From Cyanobacteria bacterium FACHB-502 (GTDB lineage Bacteria; Cyanobacteriota; Cyanobacteriia; Elainellales; Elainellaceae): a stretch of DNA of 64,000 nucleotides. Below are positions 9,036 to 17,910 of the stretch, one piece after another; position 1 is the first letter of the stretch; every line of letters starts with the position of its first letter. Made by a program: the position numbers and the translations under genes. Below the pieces are notes generated by a model. That model had not been told where the DNA came from. It saw only the letters and a list, made by a program, of their open reading frames with translations, and made no database searches. The stretch lies in the NCBI GenBank assembly GCA_014695325.1, contig JACJNZ010000039.1, positions 1,054,001 to 1,118,000 on the forward strand, written 5' to 3'.

Positions 9036-10256
9036 ATGGGTTTGTTCTCCAGGGTTGAATTACCAGAACTTTTAGCCCCTTCGGAGCTGCCTTACGTTTC
9101 AATCTATTTATCTGCTTGCATTCACAGGAAATCTGGAGCGGCTCAGAAGCAATTTCAACAGGCAATTCATCTCGTTCAGCAACAGCTTAATCAAGCAGGC
9201 GATCGGGCAAATGATCCTGATTTCGCAGCTAGAATCGCGACTGACTTTCGGGACACGATGCAAACCCTGGAACAGCAGGTGATCAATACGCTGACTGCCG
9301 AAAGTGTGGTGATCTTCTACAAGCCTCGGTTTTTACGCTGTTATCAACTGCTAGGGTGTTTTATCGAAACCGTGAGAGTTGGGCAATGTTTTGATTTGAA
9401 GCCGCTGATGCCCTTGTTAACCCAGGGAGAACTTTTCTATGTGCTGGCATTTGGGCAGAGCCGGGTGCGACTGCTGCAAGGTTCTCGTCAGGGAATTCGC
9501 ATTGTCAGTTCAGAGGAACTACCAGAGCCGCTGGTCGACGCAATTGAACTCCATCGCTTTGAACCCTCAATTCGAGCGGCTCGATCGAAACGCCTGATTG
9601 GTTCCCGTGCAGTAGGTCGCCCATTGATCTACGATGATTTTCGTGATGATTTTTTGGAACAGGAAGCTTTTCTGAAGCAGCAAATGCACGACGACTGTCA
9701 AGAGTTAGCAGAACAGCTCGATCGCTTTTTAGAACCGCAAAATGCGCCGCTCCTTCTGGCAGGAATGCCTCAACTTTTGTCCACTTATCGCACAATCAAC
9801 ACAGCCCCAACCATGCTAAACACACAAATTGCTGGCAACCTGGATACGATGAAGCTGGAAGAATTGCACCAACAAGCCTGGAATCGGGTTCAAGAGCTGG
9901 TGAGCAGTGAGCGTGAGCAGGCATTACGTCAATATCGGCAGGCAGCTCAGGTTGGCTCTGCCTCAAATCATCTTGGGGAAATCATTACTAGAGCAGTCGA
10001 TCGCAGAGTCAAAACCCTATTCATCGCATCGAACTATCAAAAGTGGGGCAGGTTTAATCCCTACACCTGGGAAGTAGATGTGCATTGGCGGGCTGAAGCA
10101 GGGGATATTGACTTGACTCAGCTTGCAATCGAGCAAACCCTGCTGTATGGGGGCACTGTGTACGTGCTGAATCCTGGGATGTTTTCTTCCTCTCATTCTG
10201 CTTCGCCCTCGACGCAGAGTGATTTTGGCACGATCGCCGCAATTTTTAGATCCTAA
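9036..10256 (+). CDS. baeRF-type protein (bacterial eRF1-like domain family)
   Basis: A 406-residue soluble protein. It shows the pattern of the baeRF families, bacterial relatives of eukaryotic release factor eRF1/Pelota: an opening SELPYVSIYLSA strand, a long helical region, then VLAFGQSRVRLLQGSRQGIRIV followed by an ELPEPL helix, and a C-terminal domain with RVKTLFIASNYQKWG. No GGQ tripeptide is present, so peptide release is not expected; the family is thought to act on RNA or ribosomes. The start at 9036 is preferred because GGAGG at 9021-9025 precedes it. The longer frame from 8943 adds 31 residues lacking family resemblance. Neighbours are envelope and stress-type genes. Confidence 0.7.
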   Translation: MGLFSRVELPELLAPSELPYVSIYLSACIHRKSGAAQKQFQQAIHLVQQQLNQAGDRANDPDFAARIATDFRDTMQTLEQQVINTLTAESVVIFYKPRFLRCYQLLGCFIETVRVGQCFDLKPLMPLLTQGELFYVLAFGQSRVRLLQGSRQGIRIVSSEELPEPLVDAIELHRFEPSIRAARSKRLIGSRAVGRPLIYDDFRDDFLEQEAFLKQQMHDDCQELAEQLDRFLEPQNAPLLLAGMPQLLSTYRTINTAPTMLNTQIAGNLDTMKLEELHQQAWNRVQELVSSEREQALRQYRQAAQVGSASNHLGEIITRAVDRRVKTLFIASNYQKWGRFNPYTWEVDVHWRAEAGDIDLTQLAIEQTLLYGGTVYVLNPGMFSSSHSASPSTQSDFGTIAAIFRS

Positions 10257-10670
10257 CCATCTCTATTGCCTCCAACGAAACGGTAGACGTTGCATGGATA
10301 GGTTTTAAGCCTACCCTCATCACTGATGTCTAAAAACCACTCTCTTAAACCTAAACCTCTTGAACTTACAACCGCTGTTTAAAGGCAGTGGGACAAGTTT
10401 AATAGGGCAGGTCGAGAACCGATAGGGCTGCAATTGACAGGAAGTTCTATCGAAATCTAGCTGAAGAGGGAGCAATTTTTCTGTCTGCTGACCCATCTCT
10501 ACTTCCATCTTTTGAATGATGCCAAAGAAAATTAACAGTGCGATCTTATACAAAGATTTGGGAACGCCGTTGCATCATTGAGTTGCATGATTGAGTCGAA
10601 TTGTTAATTAATAGCGATCGATTCATTGTTTAAACCTTACTGACCGAACTGAATACTTGGAGAATTGAAT
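10257..10670. other. Intergenic stretch with a 13-bp tandem repeat, no gene seen
   Basis: About 410 bp between two plus-strand genes. The only structure noted is GTTGCATCATTGA/GTTGCATGATTGA in tandem at 10569-10594. A minus-strand open frame here has biased, non-protein-like composition and was not accepted. Confidence 0.5.
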
Positions 10671-11078
10671 ATGCGTCAATTGATGCGTTGGCTGCGTCAG
10701 ATGCAACTGCTCCGCACAATCAGCCGAACAATAGCGATCGGTTTGATGACGGTTGCTTTGCTCTTGACTCCAGCATTTGTTCTGCAGAGCACCGTTCAGG
10801 CGCAAGCTGCATCGGATGCGCCAAATGCCCCTGAAAAGCGACTTCGCATTATTCAGGCGCAACCGAATGAGGTGGATACAATTAGCCCGCAAGTCCTAAA
10901 GCGGATTCAGCGCAAAGCAGAAGACCTGGGCGATAAGGCGAAACGCAATATCGGAGACACGGGATTAAAGAATCTGCGTGGGCTTCCAGATAAAGTTCCT
11001 GAGACGATCGATCTGGTGAAAAAGCAGCGATTTGGGAGAGGAACACAGGCGAAGCCAGAAACGACAAAAGGTCATTAA
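10671..11078 (+). CDS. Small secreted protein of unknown function
   Basis: A 135-residue protein with a twin-arginine-free basic start (MRQLMRWLRQMQ), a hydrophobic core (IAIGLMTVALLLTPAFVL) and a likely signal-peptidase site after the VQAQA region (about residue 44). The mature part is short, charged and helical (RIQRKAEDLGDKAKRNIGDTG), similar in style to the lipoproteins at 7326-8588 but without a lipobox cysteine. The ATG at 10671 follows GGAG at 10659-10662. Probably a periplasmic or envelope protein; no specific function can be read. Confidence 0.6.
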   Translation: MRQLMRWLRQMQLLRTISRTIAIGLMTVALLLTPAFVLQSTVQAQAASDAPNAPEKRLRIIQAQPNEVDTISPQVLKRIQRKAEDLGDKAKRNIGDTGLKNLRGLPDKVPETIDLVKKQRFGRGTQAKPETTKGH

Positions 11079-11190
11079 AACGAGAATAGAACGAGGATAG
11101 ATTTTTAAGCCTTAGGCTGGGTTTACAACCATTAATTTTGCAATCAAAATTGTTTAGATTTTCAAAGCGAGAAGCACACAGGAGAAGATA

Positions 11191-12069
11191 ATGCCGATTT
11201 TTATTCGTGATGACTTGGTTTATGTGCTGCTGCAAAAGATCGATGAAAGCGATCAAGGCCCGGGTCCAGACCCAGTAAAGATTACTGAAACGGATTTGGC
11301 CGGAATGGAAGTGACTCCGGTTGAGCTTCTCGGACATTTAGATTTCCTGAACCAAGAGCAGTATATCAACGCTGAGTTTAGCGGCAATGCCTACGGCAAT
11401 CAGGAAGACGTGCCGGATGCCGTGAACCCGAAGGAATTTGACTTTCGGATTGCGGGTACCTTCGGTTCGTCCGATGGTCCTTTGCCTCACCTGATCGAAT
11501 TTGAGAAGGCAGAGCTGACCCAGAAGGGACGCAAAATGCTGGAAGAAATGAAGGCAAAACCGCCCAAAGCGATCGAGAAAGGTCCGAGCGTGCCGATCCT
11601 CGATAAGGATAAGCCGTTCCTGGAAAAGGTGATGGTTAAAGGCAGTCTGCCAGATTTGTTCGATGCCCGCGACCTGACCGAAGTGGTCTTCCGCGTCATG
11701 CGCGATCTGTTGACCAAAGAAGCTGCCGATCGCGTTGAATCTGAACTGCACGAAGAGGTTCTGCCAACCGACAACAAGGCTCTGAAAATGGAAATTAGCG
11801 ATTTATGGCATGACACCAATCCGCTGGTTGCCTTTATCAGTCGTTTTCGTCCGCCGCTGCATGACAATGCCGGATTTTTGCTGAAGATCGACGACGATCG
11901 CTTCTTGTTCCGCGTGGCAAATGAGGGAGGCTTACCGCCAACCACCGATCGAGAAACGGTCGTTAAAGCGGTCTTCTCAGCTACTAAGGACGAGCTATCG
12001 CCAGAACGAATTCAGGAAGTGGCTGAAGCTCTGCCAGGCGTAGTTCGCAAACTCTGGGAAGAAGCATAA
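11191..12069 (+). CDS. DUF2267-like domain protein
   Basis: A 292-residue soluble acidic protein. The N-terminal part (about 1-150) is unrecognised. The C-terminal part contains two similar helical modules: DLFDARDLTEVVFRVMRDLL with TKEAADRVESEL at about 155-190, and TTDRETVVKAVFSATKDELS with ERIQEVAEALPGVVRKLWEE at about 245-292. This is the two-copy arrangement typical of DUF2267, a family often found with stress and envelope genes. A good ribosome site (AGGAG) precedes the ATG. It ends with a strong terminator and lies upstream of the large repeat protein, which it resembles in carrying paired helical units. Confidence 0.65.
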   Translation: MPIFIRDDLVYVLLQKIDESDQGPGPDPVKITETDLAGMEVTPVELLGHLDFLNQEQYINAEFSGNAYGNQEDVPDAVNPKEFDFRIAGTFGSSDGPLPHLIEFEKAELTQKGRKMLEEMKAKPPKAIEKGPSVPILDKDKPFLEKVMVKGSLPDLFDARDLTEVVFRVMRDLLTKEAADRVESELHEEVLPTDNKALKMEISDLWHDTNPLVAFISRFRPPLHDNAGFLLKIDDDRFLFRVANEGGLPPTTDRETVVKAVFSATKDELSPERIQEVAEALPGVVRKLWEEA

Positions 12070-12117
12070 CCACAGCCTGTTTGATTTCCCCTACCCTAGA
12101 CTCTCTCCTAACAAATC

Positions 12118-12184
12118 AGCAATAGATTTCGATCGTCATAATCCGGTAAAAAACGGGTTTCATCGAATCTATTGCTATTTTTTT
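12118..12184 (+). terminator. Strong hairpin terminator with 11-bp perfect stem
   Basis: AGCAATAGATT at 12118-12128 pairs perfectly with AATCTATTGCT at 12166-12176, and the stem continues with TCGA-type pairs. The 3' arm is followed by A and seven Ts. The loop is long (about 35 nt) and contains a secondary CCGGTAAAAAACGG-like stem. The strand is assigned from the T-run and from the preceding DUF2267 gene. Confidence 0.75.
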
Positions 12185-12472
12185 GTTAATTATTTCGATT
12201 AGCACAATTTGTCGTTATTGCTTTGCATTTCCCTACTTCGATCGGTTCAGCATTTGCCCGTCTACTGGTGATCGTGCTTACAATCCAGGCTTGAGTAGGC
12301 GGGTCTTTCTCACCTGGGGGAGATGAAAATTTCCCCAATCAAAGAGATTCTTACTCTATTAGGAATATTCATTTTTGCTGTGCTGCGATCGCCCTCACGT
12401 GGAACTGCTCCGCATCGTCAGCCTCGCGCAAGCTCTTTGCGTGAATTTGTTTTGTATTAGAAGGAAACGGAC

Positions 12473-15400
12473 ATGGTTCATTCGTTCACAGTTATGGAGT
12501 CTTGGGGAAGGCTGTCCTGGATTGCACAAGTTCCCGTCGATCCAAACCTGGCTCGCCCCGAACAAACCTCGGTTCTGTTTTCAGGACCGCAGTTTTTCGT
12601 TGCTTTGATTTCTGGAATCCTGCTGGCATTTGCGATTCAGCTGGTGCTAACCAACCTTTCGGTCGCAGCAGGCATTTCAATTTTGGGTCGCTCAACCGAT
12701 CCTGATCATCAATCGAGTCGATCGAGCCATCACGATGATGACCATGATTCTGGCGTTGGCTCCACAATTCGCAAGATCGGGTTTGGCGTCGGTCTCTGGA
12801 CGCTGATCAGCGTAAGTTTAGCTCTGTTTATTGCCTGTTATCTGGCAGTGCAGCTCAGTCTGCTGACCAGCTCTGGGCTGGGGGCGATCGTCGGTTTGGT
12901 GATCTGGGCGGCTTACTTTTCGCTGCTGGTCTGGTTTAGCTCGACGACCGTTGGCTCGATGGTGGGTTCGGTCGTGCAGGCAGCCACTTCCGGTTTCCAG
13001 TCAGTTTTCAACACGGCAACGGCAGCGATCGGCGGACAAATGGCAAAGCGGCAGGCAGTTTCGACCGCAGAAGCAGTGGCATCAGCCGTTCGCAATGAGA
13101 TTGGCAGTGCGATCGACCCTTCGCAGATCCGCCAGTCGATCGAAGACTACGTGCACCGACTCAACCTGCCTAATTACGACCTGACTAAGGTACGACGTGA
13201 TTTTGAAAGTTTGCTGGATGATCCAGAAGTTCAGGCGTTGGCAGACAACAACCGCCTGAGCCAGATCGATCGCCAAACATTTGTTGATCTGGTCAGCCGT
13301 CGCACCGACTTCTCACCGCAGGAAGTGAATCGATTTGCGGATCTGCTGGAAGGGACTTGGCGGCAAACGCTGGGCAAGCGTCAGCGGCGCGATCAAATGT
13401 CCGAACTGACCAACTATCTGCAAAGCACGCAGCCCGGACAGCTTCAAATCGACGAACTGAACCGCAAGATCGATCGCCTTGCGGATGAACTGCGTCAGGC
13501 GCAAACCAACAATACGACCTTGGCAGCCAATGTTACAAATGCGGTGAATGCCGCGAGTAGTGCAGCAAGTAGCGCAGCGGATGCCGCAAACAATGCAGCC
13601 AGTACAGCCGGTACTGCAAGCACAGGTAGCAATGCGGGTGCAAGCCAGGGCATGATGCAGCAGACCGCAATGACAGGTCTGAATACGCTGATTGGCCTGG
13701 TGATGGGGCGCACCGATCTGTCTGACATTAACGTGAGCCAAATTGTCGATCGCCTTAAATCTGCTTCAGGAACCGTTTCGGAGCAAACTAGCAAAGCGGT
13801 GTCGCAGGTGAAAGGCGACAATCAGCCATCTCCGATTCGCACCGATGTGGAACACTATCTGCTGAATACCTATTCCTGGCAGATGACTCCCGAACGGCTC
13901 GATCGCGAATTCCGCGAAGTGCTGTATGATCCGGCAGCCGACCCCGACGCTGTGATCGATCAGGTTTCGCGTCTGAATCGTGCCCTGTTTGTGCAGCTAC
14001 TTTCGTCGCGGGGTGTGTTTACGCCGTCTCGGGTTGAAGAAATCGCTGACCAGCTTGAGCGCATTCGGCAGGAAGTGATTACCACGGCTAGAGCCGAAAA
14101 AGAGCGCGAGGTGACGACTGATTTGCAGCAGCGGATCGAAATTTATCTCACGCTGACGCCCAAGGAGCAGTTGTTCTCAAACAGCACTCTGCCCGCGTTC
14201 TATGCGATTCTGCACAATGCGGAAGCAGAGTACGAAACCACTTCAGTGCGTCTGGCTCCCTTTAGCCGTGATGCCCTGCGTCAAATGCTGATGCAGCGTC
14301 AGGATCTCACGCCCGAGGAAACAGAAACGATTCTAAACGCGCTGGAAGCCACTCGCAATCAGGCGTTAGAAGAATCTCGATCGCTCGATCAGCAGGCAAA
14401 AGAGCGACTCACCACGCTGCGCGATCGCTTTGCGAACTATCTCAGCAGCACAGGCAAAGCCGAACTTAGCCCTGAAGGGATTCAGCGCGATTTGCAGCTT
14501 TTGCTGAACGACCCGCAGACGGGCATTTCTTCCTTGCGGAATCGGCTAGGTCACTTCGATCGCGATACCGTCGTACAGCTTTTGCGCCAGCGTCAAGATT
14601 TGACCGACGACGAAGCCAATCGGATTGTGGGTCAGGTTGAGTCCAATTGGAATTCGGTCGTTCACGCACCGCAAACCGCAGTGGATACGGTGAAAGATCG
14701 CACCAATCAAACGCTCGAAACCCTGGCTCAATATCTGCGGAACACCAACAAAGAAGCCCTCAATCCCGAAGGGATTCAGCGCGATCTGCAAACTCTGCTG
14801 AACGATCCGAAGGAAGGATCGCTCGCCCTACGCCGCAGACTTGCCAGCATCGATCGCGATACGCTGGTGCAGTTGCTCAGTCAGCGTCAGGATCTCAGCT
14901 CCGATCAGGTGAACCGGACTATCGATCAGGTGCAAAACTCGATCGCCCAGATTCGCCGCAGCCCCCGCCGTCTCGCGCTGAGAACGCAGCAGCAGGTAAT
15001 GGGCTTTGAGTCGATGCTGGAAGACTACCTGCGGAATACCAACAAGGAAGAGCTGAATCCTGAAGGCATCAAGCGCGATCTGCAAACCCTGCTGAACGAT
15101 CCGAGAGCCGGAATGTACCAGTTGGGCGATCGCCTGTCTCGCTTTGATCGATCGACGCTGATTGCGCTGATGTCTCAACGTCAAGACATCTCCCGTGAAG
15201 AAGCCGAGCGAATTGTTGATCAGGTCAACTCGACCCTAATGCAGTTCCTCGATCAGATTCGACAGGTGCAGTACCGCATTCAGTCGGTGATCGACAACAT
15301 CCTCGATCGGATTCGCAGCTACCTCAACTCGCTCGATCGCCCCGAACTCAACTACGAAGGCATCAAGCGCGACGTGCTGCAACTGTTTGACGATCCGCAG

Positions 15401-15724
15401 GCTGGCTTTGACGCCCTTCGCGATCGTCTAAGCCATTTCGATCGCGGCACGATGATGGCAATCCTGGGGTCACGCGCCGACATTCCCAACGAGTACGCCC
15501 ACCGCATTGTGGATCAAATCGAATCGGCACGGGTGGGTGTTCTGCAACGGGCAGAGCGGGTACAAATGGAAGCGCAGCGTCGTGTTGAAACCGTTAAATA
15601 TCAGGCGCAGCGTCAGCTTGACGAAACTCGCAAAGCAGCGGCAACGGCTGCTTGGTGGCTATTCTTTACCGCGGTCGTGTCCGCAGTAACGGCGGCAATT
15701 GGCGGTTCGATCGCAGCAAGCTAA
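12473..15724 (+). CDS. Large membrane protein with seven ~78-residue helical repeats
   Basis: A 1083-residue protein. The N-terminus has three or four membrane segments (about 38-70, 105-130, 135-160), with a His/Asp-rich loop (SSHHDDDHDS) between the first two. A final hydrophobic segment lies at about 1055-1080. Between them are seven copies of a helical unit, starting near residues 222, 458, 555, 653, 751, 849 and 947. The last four are spaced exactly 98 residues (294 bp) apart. Unit signature: YLRNTNKEELNPEGIKRDLQ, then LLNDP, then RFDR and SQRQDIS. An Ala/Asn/Ser-rich stretch (about 345-395) separates units 1 and 2. The ATG at 12473 follows an AAGGA site. Known to me only as a cyanobacterial conserved protein; function unknown. 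Confidence 0.8.
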   Translation: MVHSFTVMESWGRLSWIAQVPVDPNLARPEQTSVLFSGPQFFVALISGILLAFAIQLVLTNLSVAAGISILGRSTDPDHQSSRSSHHDDDHDSGVGSTIRKIGFGVGLWTLISVSLALFIACYLAVQLSLLTSSGLGAIVGLVIWAAYFSLLVWFSSTTVGSMVGSVVQAATSGFQSVFNTATAAIGGQMAKRQAVSTAEAVASAVRNEIGSAIDPSQIRQSIEDYVHRLNLPNYDLTKVRRDFESLLDDPEVQALADNNRLSQIDRQTFVDLVSRRTDFSPQEVNRFADLLEGTWRQTLGKRQRRDQMSELTNYLQSTQPGQLQIDELNRKIDRLADELRQAQTNNTTLAANVTNAVNAASSAASSAADAANNAASTAGTASTGSNAGASQGMMQQTAMTGLNTLIGLVMGRTDLSDINVSQIVDRLKSASGTVSEQTSKAVSQVKGDNQPSPIRTDVEHYLLNTYSWQMTPERLDREFREVLYDPAADPDAVIDQVSRLNRALFVQLLSSRGVFTPSRVEEIADQLERIRQEVITTARAEKEREVTTDLQQRIEIYLTLTPKEQLFSNSTLPAFYAILHNAEAEYETTSVRLAPFSRDALRQMLMQRQDLTPEETETILNALEATRNQALEESRSLDQQAKERLTTLRDRFANYLSSTGKAELSPEGIQRDLQLLLNDPQTGISSLRNRLGHFDRDTVVQLLRQRQDLTDDEANRIVGQVESNWNSVVHAPQTAVDTVKDRTNQTLETLAQYLRNTNKEALNPEGIQRDLQTLLNDPKEGSLALRRRLASIDRDTLVQLLSQRQDLSSDQVNRTIDQVQNSIAQIRRSPRRLALRTQQQVMGFESMLEDYLRNTNKEELNPEGIKRDLQTLLNDPRAGMYQLGDRLSRFDRSTLIALMSQRQDISREEAERIVDQVNSTLMQFLDQIRQVQYRIQSVIDNILDRIRSYLNSLDRPELNYEGIKRDVLQLFDDPQAGFDALRDRLSHFDRGTMMAILGSRADIPNEYAHRIVDQIESARVGVLQRAERVQMEAQRRVETVKYQAQRQLDETRKAAATAAWWLFFTAVVSAVTAAIGGSIAAS

Positions 15725-15748
15725 ACATTCAGGACTAACCTGAAACCG

Positions 15749-15775
15749 AAGGGCATGGCACGGCTATGCCCTTTT
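15749..15775 (+). terminator. Intrinsic terminator after the repeat protein
   Basis: AAGGGCAT at 15749-15756 pairs with ATGCCCTT at 15766-15773, a perfect 8-bp stem with a 9-nt loop, followed by TT. It lies 25 bp after the stop codon of the 1083-residue gene. Confidence 0.7.
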
Positions 15776-15829
15776 GTATGAGCTTATTCAATTTCAATGA
15801 AGTCAGTAGTTCAATTTCGAGAGATTGCA

Positions 15830-16570
15830 ATGATTTCCAACTTAGTAGAAGACGGCTGGCAAATTATCTACCACCGTGCCCATGCCCTTTTAGCCGCCCA
15901 ACTTGCCGGACACTGGGAGCGATCGAATGCCCCGATTCGACTCTATGAAACGATCGCCGCAATTTCTCACCACGACGATCTGGAGAAAGAATGGGACGGC
16001 AACGAACTCACCCCCGCAGGCGCACCGCTGGACTTCACGCTGGCTCACATCCCGGATAAAGAGTCGATCGCCAGTATGCGGGGTCAAATCACCAGTGCCC
16101 GCTATCGAGGACGCTTCGTGACGCTGCTAACTTCAAAACACCTGACCTTTCTAAGTCAGACTCAGTGGGGAGCTTCTCCCGAATGGGATGAGTTTTTGAA
16201 CGAGCAAATCGAACTGCAAACTCGCTATCAAAAAGAATTGGGCATCAGCAAAGACGAAGCAGAACGGGCCTATCAGTTTATGCGCTGGTGCGATCGGCTC
16301 TCCCTGATTCTGGTACAGCAAAAAATTCCTGATATGGAACGCGCCCTGGAAATTACAAGTGGCATCGATGACATTCGCTATGATGTGCGTCAGCTCAAAG
16401 ACGGCAAACTAACGGTCGAACCCTGGTGTTTTGAAGAAGACGAATTCACGGTGAATGTGGAAGCTTGCCATGTGAAACAGCTTCAATTTAAGAACAATCA
16501 GGAATTAGTGCAAGTCCTTCAGTCCGCTCCAATCGACATCTTGGAATGGACGTTTACCAAGGTGGACTAG
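15830..16570 (+). CDS. DUF3891 family protein
   Basis: A 246-residue soluble protein. It opens with MISNLVEDGWQIIYHRAHAL and continues with ETIAAISHHDDLEKEW, the arrangement of the DUF3891 family, whose members have conserved His and Asp residues in this region. The His-His-Asp-Asp cluster at about residues 48-51 suggests a metal-binding or HD-like helical fold, but that is inference. The start at 15830 gives the normal family N-terminus; an in-frame ATG at 15797 would add 11 residues. Not part of an obvious operon, since a terminator lies just upstream. Confidence 0.75.
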   Translation: MISNLVEDGWQIIYHRAHALLAAQLAGHWERSNAPIRLYETIAAISHHDDLEKEWDGNELTPAGAPLDFTLAHIPDKESIASMRGQITSARYRGRFVTLLTSKHLTFLSQTQWGASPEWDEFLNEQIELQTRYQKELGISKDEAERAYQFMRWCDRLSLILVQQKIPDMERALEITSGIDDIRYDVRQLKDGKLTVEPWCFEEDEFTVNVEACHVKQLQFKNNQELVQVLQSAPIDILEWTFTKVD

Positions 16571-16636
16571 AGCGATCGCAAATCATCAACCTATCGCTAT
16601 TCACCTATCTCAACTTAACCTACAGCGTTTTTCATT

Positions 16637-16670
16637 TATGTAAGGTACGGGGGTATGTAAGGTACGGGGG
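16637..16670. repeat. Perfect 17-bp tandem duplication
   Basis: TATGTAAGGTACGGGGG occurs twice in tandem (16637-16653 and 16654-16670), followed by a run of Gs. It lies in the 280-bp gap before the permease gene; no function is assigned. Confidence 0.85.
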
Positions 16671-16849
16671 TGGGGGGGCTTTCTCGCCGTACAGAGTTCT
16701 GCCCCTGCACTCCATTTTTTATACTTCAATCGCCTGCACAAGGCTGGATCTAATTCAGGAGTATCTCAAGCCTTTAACATGAGAGGAGGTTTGAACAAGG
16801 TGCGATCGTTCTCCGAACCGCCTCTCAGCCGATCAATTCTATATGGACC

Positions 16850-17536
16850 ATGACCTATATCCTCAAAAACCCGTCGATCGTTTGGAATTTGCTGCTGGAG
16901 CATCTGGCGATGACGGGTGTAACGCTAATTCTGGCAATCCTGGTTGCAGTGCCGATCGTGCTGCTGATCACGCGACTGCCCTGGCTTAGGGTTCCGGTTC
17001 TAGGTGGGTTAGGGCTGCTCTACACGATTCCCAGTCTGGCTCTGATCATTTTGCTGGTTCCGTTTTTAGGACTGAATGCGCGATCGGTGATTGCGGCAAT
17101 GGTGATCTATAGTCAGGTAATTCTGGTGCGAAGTCTTACGATTGGGCTTCAGGCAATTCCGCCACAGGTGATGGAGGCGGCGCGGGCAATGGGAATGAAT
17201 GCCTGGCAGCGATGGTGGCGCGTGCAGGTTCCGCTGGTGCTGCCCATGTTTCTTGCCGGGGTACGGTTGGCGGCGATCGTGGTGATTGCCATTGCAACAA
17301 TCGGCGCGAAGTTTGGGGCAGGCGGACTAGGAACGCTTTTATTTGAAGGCATCGCTCAAACCGGACGCTACGACAAAATCTGGGCAGGGTCGATCGCGGT
17401 GGCAGCCCTGGCTTGGTCAGTGAATGGTGTGCTGCTGGGGCTGGAACAATTCACCAGTCCTGCTCGGCGAATGCAGCGATCGCAGCCGTCTGGGTTGGGT
17501 CTGCTGTTTGCAATGCGACGCAGATCTTCCCTCTAA
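16850..17536 (+). CDS. OpuB/ProW-type osmoprotectant ABC transporter permease
   Basis: A 228-residue inner-membrane permease with five or six membrane segments. The segment VMEAARAMGMNAWQRWWRVQ, followed by VPLVLPMFLAGVRLAA, is the EAA loop of the OpuBB/OpuCB/ProW group, which imports glycine betaine, choline or related compounds. Length matches single-domain OpuBB permeases. No ATPase, binding protein or second permease gene is adjacent, so it must pair with products encoded elsewhere if functional. The ATG at 16850 has only a weak upstream purine stretch. Family confident; substrate not determinable. Confidence 0.85.
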   Translation: MTYILKNPSIVWNLLLEHLAMTGVTLILAILVAVPIVLLITRLPWLRVPVLGGLGLLYTIPSLALIILLVPFLGLNARSVIAAMVIYSQVILVRSLTIGLQAIPPQVMEAARAMGMNAWQRWWRVQVPLVLPMFLAGVRLAAIVVIAIATIGAKFGAGGLGTLLFEGIAQTGRYDKIWAGSIAVAALAWSVNGVLLGLEQFTSPARRMQRSQPSGLGLLFAMRRRSSL

Positions 17537-17671
17537 AGCCCTTCCCCCTAGAGACCCTCAATCCTACTGACCTATGGCGCGACTTTTGGAGTCGCCGAAC
17601 GTGCAAATACTCGTCATGAAATTGACCTTGCTCAATCCACGAATGCTCGATCGATCGCGATCGCTCCCGAA

Positions 17672-17797
17672 ATGAATCCAGATATTGATTCAGGAACAGA
17701 GCAAGAGCAGCGCACTCCAAAAGGAGGTGTGATTGGCTGGCTAAAATGGCTGATTGGACATCGCATCCTTGCAGCGTCTAAATTAGAACTAGTCTGA
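17672..17797 (+). CDS. Possible small ORF (41 aa)
   Basis: An ATG at 17672 opens 41 codons to a TGA at 17797. The product has a polar N-half and an amphipathic or hydrophobic C-half (GGVIGWLKWLIGHRILAASK). The frame is open upstream to about 17549 without another standard start. No ribosome site is evident, so this may be chance or a degraded gene end. It occupies the middle of an otherwise empty 350-bp gap before cysC. Confidence 0.18.
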   Translation: MNPDIDSGTEQEQRTPKGGVIGWLKWLIGHRILAASKLELV

Positions 17798-17910
17798 TTC
17801 CCAGATTCGAGGGAAATATCAGGGAAAATCTTGTATTTGATAACCGACTTCGCAGACCACAAACGCTCGATCGGGATTCAATTTGGATGAAGTCGCAAGG
17901 GGAAGAACCT

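Noticed and set aside
10320-10553. Minus-strand open frame of 77 codons in a spacer
   Set aside because: No ribosome site, atypical composition and no neighbour context; treated as chance.
13540-13640. Horizontally acquired segment suggested by Ala/Asn/Ser-rich repeats in the large membrane protein
   Set aside because: The stretch is in frame, links repeat units and has codon use like the rest of the gene; a low-complexity linker is a simpler reading.
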